Source: Litoditis marina
Taxonomy: Eukaryota > Nematoda > Chromadorea > Rhabditida > Rhabditidae
Assembly (NCBI GenBank): GCA_964036275.1
Contig: OZ038434.1
Coordinates: 7,397,060-7,461,059 of the forward strand
Direction: 5' to 3'
DNA length: 64,000 nt
Shown here: positions 59,401 through 64,000 of the stretch, piece after piece
Layout of the letters: every line of letters starts with the position of its first letter
Position numbering within the stretch: the first letter of the stretch is position 1
Translations under genes and position numbers: made by a program
The notes under the pieces: generated by a model
The model's input: only the letters and a program-made list of their open reading frames with translations
What the model was told of the DNA's origin: nothing
Databases searched by the model: none

Positions 59401-61989
59401 ATGGCTGATAGCAAAGCAGTGAAGAGAAAGAGACCCGCCAAGGGACGAGCAGCCAAGGTATTTCACTCTATTATCAATTTAGGTTTAGTAAGATTACTAA
59501 ATTTATTCACTTTCATTACTACGTTTACTCAATTCAATTCAGGTTGAGGTTAGATAATAGTTTTGCTATCATTCCACTGATGATTTATGTGAACCCCTGT
59601 TTATAAACTGAAATACTCGTTTTCTACTAACTTCAGTTCATCCGTACATAGTTGTTAGCTAAATACATCTACCAGACCAGTCGCATAATATCTACGGATT
59701 TTATATCAGTTTTCCAGGCGGCGTAGCAATACCTCAAAAATCTCATGATTCTATTGATTGCTATGCACTGGGAGTTCACGAGTAGCTCATGAGGTATCTC
59801 AACTCATATGAACTTCTCGTGAGATAGGAGGGACTGCTACGCCGCCAGAGTGTTAGTGAACTGAGTTAGTTTGTTCAATGTGCATAGTTTGAAATACACT
59901 CATTCTAACCCATTTATATTTCCAGGGAAAGGCCTCGAAGAGCCGTAGCAAGTCTACCAGTCGTGGCAGACCCGCGAAGGGAAAGAAGGGTTCGGGAAAG
60001 AAGTCCTCCAAGAAGGCATTCTCCTGCTGTAAAAAGAAGGACAAGTCTGTGAAGAAGGCACCAGTCAGGGTACATTTTTTCGAATCAGAACCACTGAAAG
60101 GAGACACCCCTAAGATTGCGCTAACTGCTAATTTGGAATGGTATCACCTCATAACCTACGATTTTTTCGTCAGCTATCTGGAGCTTACGTTCTTTGAATG
60201 TGTTTTGAGTTTCCAAACAGGTATCTATTGACTTCTCGACCTTCTGATTAGGTGTTCAGGTGGTTATTTTCTATAATAATATCTTATATAAAACTGGCTA
60301 TCTTCCAGCCTCCCGTAGCCGCGAAACCCCGAGTGGCCCCAGCAGTTGCTGCTGCGCCCAAGCGCCCTTCTCAACCCGCTGCTCCTCAACAATCTCCCGC
60401 CGTTTCCAAGAAGGAAGAGCAGGAGATCAAAACGGCTGAGATCACCGAAACGGCTGGAACCATCACGAAGGTATAGATTTTACAAGGGCCACGTATCTCT
60501 GGCGGCGTAGCAAACCGTCCAACCCCATGAGAAGTTCATATGAGTTTCTCATGAGATACCTCATGAGCTACTCGTGAACTCTTGATGTTGTAGCATAGCA
60601 ATCAATATAATCTCATGAGAAACTCGTGCCAATAGCTCATGAGGTGATCTCATGAACTTTTGTGGGGATTGCTACGTTGCCTGATCTCAATGTTTTCGAC
60701 CCGAACTTTCTGGTGACTTGGTTTGCAAGTACTGGCCAACTGCGATTTTCCCTTTGAATCCTCATTGATTGAAACACGGAGCCGAGAAATCCATTGACTC
60801 TCGGTTTGAATCCATTGGTTTGAAAACGTGTTATGAGTGCCACGTACACTCCATAAATAAACATATATTGAGTGAACGTTTCTCGGTTTACATTCTATTC
60901 AAATTTCAGGAACGAAAGGATCATGAGAAATCGGAGAAAAAAGACAAGGAAAAACACGAAGTGAGCAGTACTCTTTCCAGCATTCATTAAAGAGCTTTAT
61001 TTAATGGAGTTCATTATAGGCATTTTTAACGTTATTTTCCCTGGTTGTTAATCTACAAGGTGTTTGAACTCAATGTTTGCTTTCGTACAAAAGCAGTTAG
61101 TAGGAAAGTTGTGATTCATAGTGGTAATGTGAAATTTCTCAACAATCACATCACTTCAAAGTTTGGAATTATCAGGACAACTAATTTTAAGAATGAGCTT
61201 TGGTCTGAAATGTATCCCTGCAGGTTGCCACTGCCCAGCTGTTCGAAGACTCGCCCGCCAAAAAGGAAGAGGATCGCGAAGAGAAAAATGTCGATTTCTC
61301 GGTCAGTTGTTCTGTGCAAGAGTTGTCGTTGAAATTTCGACTGACAACAAACTAATGGTGAATTTAACAAACTAAAATCAAATTTATGTACCCCAGTATG
61401 CTTTTCTCTGTATCGTTTCGTTTTTCAGGCAAAGAAACCGATGAAGGACTCTCACTACTCGTCTGCCAACCTCCATCCCGAACAGCACCTCGTCGTCAAG
61501 AAGTGAGCCCCAACTTCTAAATAGACAAATGATATTTACCTTCTCTCAACATTATTTTGTCGTCAACTTGTATGTTTCCAGGTTTGTTCGCGACGGACGG
61601 ATGGTTTTCCATTGGCAGTACGAAGAAAGTCGACCTTTGGAAGCCGAGAAACCGAATTTTGCTACGCTCCTCAACTCACGACCTAAAGAGTGAGTTGTAT
61701 ACGACTTTTTTGGAAGAAGTGAATTATTATCACGAAAAAGGAACTTGTGGAAGACAATTGTTCAATAAGACTTATAGAAAGAACAAAAGATAGAAGATGA
61801 TTTGGCTGTGATCCTTTTTCCCACTAGACGTAGTTTTGTGAACGTTTCGTGACATTCTGCTCCAAATTGTTACTTCCGCTGTGAGAATAATCTAAAATCT
61901 AGACTTTTTCCAGTGTGAACAGTGCCGATGATGACGACAAGAAGTGCTGTGACTGCTGTAACTGCATGGGAACTCGCATCTTCACTTGA
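59401..61989 (+). CDS. Lysine-rich low-complexity protein with Cys-rich tail, unrecognised
   Basis: 249 aa; family not recognised. Exons 59401-59457, 59926-60069, 60309-60470, 60910-60960, 61224-61301, 61429-61502, 61582-61689 and 61914-61989, all in phase with good donors and acceptors. Residues 1-67 are very basic (RKRPAKGRAAKGKASKSRSK, KGKKGSGKKSSKKAF, then SCCKKK). Residues 68-121 are Ala/Pro-rich, then charged Lys/Glu. From about residue 170 the protein looks folded and ordered: NLHPEQHLVVKKFVRDGRMV, FHWQYEESRPLEAEKPNF, ending in DDDDKKCCDCCNCMG. The basic first part resembles linker-histone tails in composition only. No signal peptide or membrane segment. Poly(A) signal at 61997. Introns 1 and 3 each hold a MITE of one family. 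Confidence 0.85.
59717..59846. mobile_element. MITE (GGCGGCGTAGCA), intron 1 of the Lys-rich gene
   Basis: Termini GGCGGCGTAGCAAT and CTGCTACGCCGCC are inverted. The inside contains repeated CTCATGAG-type palindromes. Confidence 0.85.
60501..60681. mobile_element. MITE (GGCGGCGTAGCA), intron 3 of the Lys-rich gene
   Basis: Left GGCGGCGTAGCA and right TTGCTACGTTGCC are inverted with one mismatch. The inside again has many CATGAG/CTCATG words. Longer than the intron 1 copy (181 versus 130 bp). Confidence 0.8.
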
Positions 61990-61996
61990 TACTGAC

Positions 61997-62002
61997 AATA
62001 AA
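61997..62002 (+). terminator. Poly(A) signal AATAAA
   Basis: AATAAA 8 nt after the stop codon of the Lys-rich gene. Confidence 0.7.
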
Positions 62003-63169
62003 CATGTAACAAACCTGTGGTTTTCCGACGGAACTTTGAACAGAAAACTTCAAATCAGCAGTTTTTCGTATCAAGAAAACATTTGAAAAGTTCTGGTCGA
62101 ACTATGAACATGAAGAATGGAGACTAGCAAAATTTCCAAGCAACTTTATTTCATCAACAAAGTAGAATATGATGGTTCAATAAATAGTCTTGCAACTAGC
62201 CAGGCAAGAGTAGCAAACGGAAAATTGAGTTTTTGTTTCAAACAGAGCACGTTACCTATAACATACAACGGTAAGACAAACATCTACTAAACTCAAAGCG
62301 GTCTGAGTCTGCGTCCTGGTTCAACGATCATTTCTACTAGGATCAAACTAGGCGACTTAGAAAAGTGGGTCGATGGTCGCACCGTACCGCTACTGCACTT
62401 TTAGGACTAGAACTATCAAAAACAAAGTAAATCATTTTTTGTCGGAATAAGTTTTTTAATGTGGTCGTCAGTACTTCCTCACTGAGAAAACAACAGATTA
62501 TCAGTTTAGTTCACGAATTTCTCAAGACTTTAGTGGTACGGTGCCTTCACTAAAAATCAGAAGTTTCATCGTCCCATCTCATTCCTGAGTGCAGTCCCCA
62601 TTCGAGTGAAAGGAAGTGGGAGCCATGGACAGAATGGTTTATTCCCGATCAGTTCCTCCTTTGAAGGGGCGAGTTCGCACAGAGTGGATGCCAGGAAATC
62701 AAGCGAAACGATCGGCTGGACATTATTTGTATGTGTAGCAACTAAATATACAAGTTTATGCTCCTTCTTGACAATCGTTGCAGCAGAACATACAAACTAT
62801 TTAAGTTTGCGCAGGCAAACTCTTTACTTCATTAATATAGGTACTCAATCTGTATTTGGACTATTCGTTTTAATGATAATTTTTCACTATCGCACAACTG
62901 AAATTTCGATGTGTCTGACGTTTCCGTTGTGAGAACTAGACCCACACTATAATGAAAAACTGCCCAAAAGGTGTTTTTATTCACAGGCATGATATGTTTG
63001 GTATGTTTGTTACCGCAAACATTCGAACAAAAGAACTGACTTCAACTTTTTCCGGATTCGCAGAGCTCAAACTTCTCGAGAGTTTAAGGTCAACCTTCCA
63101 CTTTATTTGCTCCAAAAGTGGTGAGGATAAATATTTTGAAAGTACAACTTCTAGGTTTCATAAACTCAC
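62003..63169. other. Region between the Lys-rich gene and the vWA gene; possible terminal exons
   Basis: A GC-richer patch at about 62580-62710 is open in frames on both strands and could be an exon, but no motif or splice join decides it. On the minus strand near 63080-62965 a frame reads SSANPEKVEVSSFVRMFAV then a stop, which looks like the end of a vWA domain, but I could not join it in phase to the exon at 63170. Confidence 0.35.
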
Positions 63170-63889
63170 CTTGAGTGTCGACCACATACACTATAAGAAC
63201 GTGATTTTTCGCAGCAAACGTTTGTGCCTGTGTCAGAACGTCACCGTTTTCAGTGGGCTGGGACAAATATATAACCAGTGCTCTCTGTCTGTCGGAACTT
63301 GTATCCATGGTCAAAATATTCGTTGCCATCACAATCGCCTGAAAGAGAACGTCAGGCTGTGTTCAGACCTTTTCAGTCTCAGCTGGAAGCTGTTACTATT
63401 CTGTCAGAAATATCTGTCACGAATTTACCGTAGTTCAGCGATGTGCTGAATTTTATGAGATACTTGTGTTTCCGCACCGTGAAAACATGAACCAGCCTTA
63501 CGAAAACTCTGCCATTTTGCGGTATGAAACTAATTATTATTATCCACCTGAGTATGAGAGAATATACCGAATTTCGAGTTTCCACTAGCGCGGCGTGTGT
63601 GAACGCATTTTGCTGTCTCATATATGTTCAATAACCCCCACCCTCTCTCATTGAATGAATTTCAATCTATTTGGAGTTGAAACTTGGTGCTTGGTAGTGT
63701 CAATCATTTATGAGAACTCACGTTTGCCAATGACGTTTCGTGATTCTTCGCCGATAAGTTTGAGTCTGAGTAGGTCATTTCATTGATGTGAGTATATCTC
63801 TTTTCCGATGACTCGATAGCAAAAAGAGCACGAACAACTGAGACTCTGCCGCTTGCTGGAGACAGCTTCGTTACTCCCAGACGAGATAA
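63170..63889 (-). CDS. von Willebrand factor A-domain protein, internal exons (partial)
   Basis: Two exons in phase: 63889-63722 and 63338-63170. They read LSRLGVTKLSPASGRVSVVR, ALFAIESSEKRYTH, then TNILTMDTSSDRQRALVIYL, GDVLTQAQTFAAKNHVLIVY and VVDTQ. The alternation of a hydrophobic strand (VSVVRALFA, ALVIYLS, LIVYVV) with a helix ending in a small loop matches the vWA fold, as in the many nematode secreted vWA/lectin proteins. The MIDAS-bearing first part (DxSxS) must lie beyond the right edge. Metal binding therefore cannot be judged. The 3' end is unresolved. Confidence 0.65.
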
Positions 63890-64000
63890 CTGTAATTCCA
63901 AGAGAATGAAACGTGAACAGTATCCGTACTGCAGCTAATTCGGAATTAACATTGATGAACTTCGGCATACACATGTTTTTAAGCCATACGAAACTTCTGA

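Noticed and set aside
63704..63901. A separate small gene starting MELQLSRL
   Set aside because: The first codons are intron; a TTACAG acceptor and phase place the exon at 63889-63722 within the vWA gene.

Overview
This window comes from a eukaryotic genome, almost certainly a nematode. The genes are split by many short to medium introns with GT...AG borders and the strong acceptor TTTCAG. The products include families typical of or restricted to nematodes: a patched-related (PTR) protein tail and a secreted DB-module protein. Five genes have a splice acceptor 2-32 nt before the start codon, the layout expected of spliced-leader trans-splicing. Exons are GC-richer than introns and intergenic DNA. 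I cannot place the species. All gene models were joined by hand from reading frame, splice signals and family resemblance.

Layout. 1-1138 (+): C-terminal exons of a PTR protein. 2168-9018 (-): complete 18-exon M28B peptidase of the glutamate carboxypeptidase II type, 751 aa. 9.1-13.3 kb: a few weak exon-like pieces, then a 1.64-kb satellite of a 138-bp unit (11346-12987). 13346-15063 (-): secreted DB-module protein, 214 aa. 17995-19974 (+): MTFP1-type mitochondrial fission protein, 172 aa, with a 285-bp foldback element in its last intron. 20-31 kb: about 11 kb with no convincing gene, only small MITE-like pieces and low-complexity tracts. 31132-35600 (+): stomatin, 285 aa, 8 exons. 36177-45415 (-): splicing factor PRPF6, 946 aa, 26 exons, convergent with stomatin. 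45.4-48.8 kb: intergenic, with a nested palindromic element and a G-quadruplex hairpin. 48853-59274: two nearly identical 5.2-kb MULE-type DNA transposons in head-to-tail tandem. 59401-61989 (+): an unrecognised Lys/Ala/Pro-rich 249-aa protein starting 127 bp past the second transposon. 62-64 kb (-): the inner exons of a von Willebrand factor A-domain protein running off the right edge.

The genes are ordinary housekeeping and membrane genes and do not form an obvious pathway. The unusual content lies in the non-coding DNA. There is a satellite carrying two CACGTG boxes per monomer with a four-unit higher-order pattern. There are several foldback elements built of one short repeated word (TTCCCGAACC or GGTAACC). 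There are intronic MITE pairs, and there is a tandem transposon pair.
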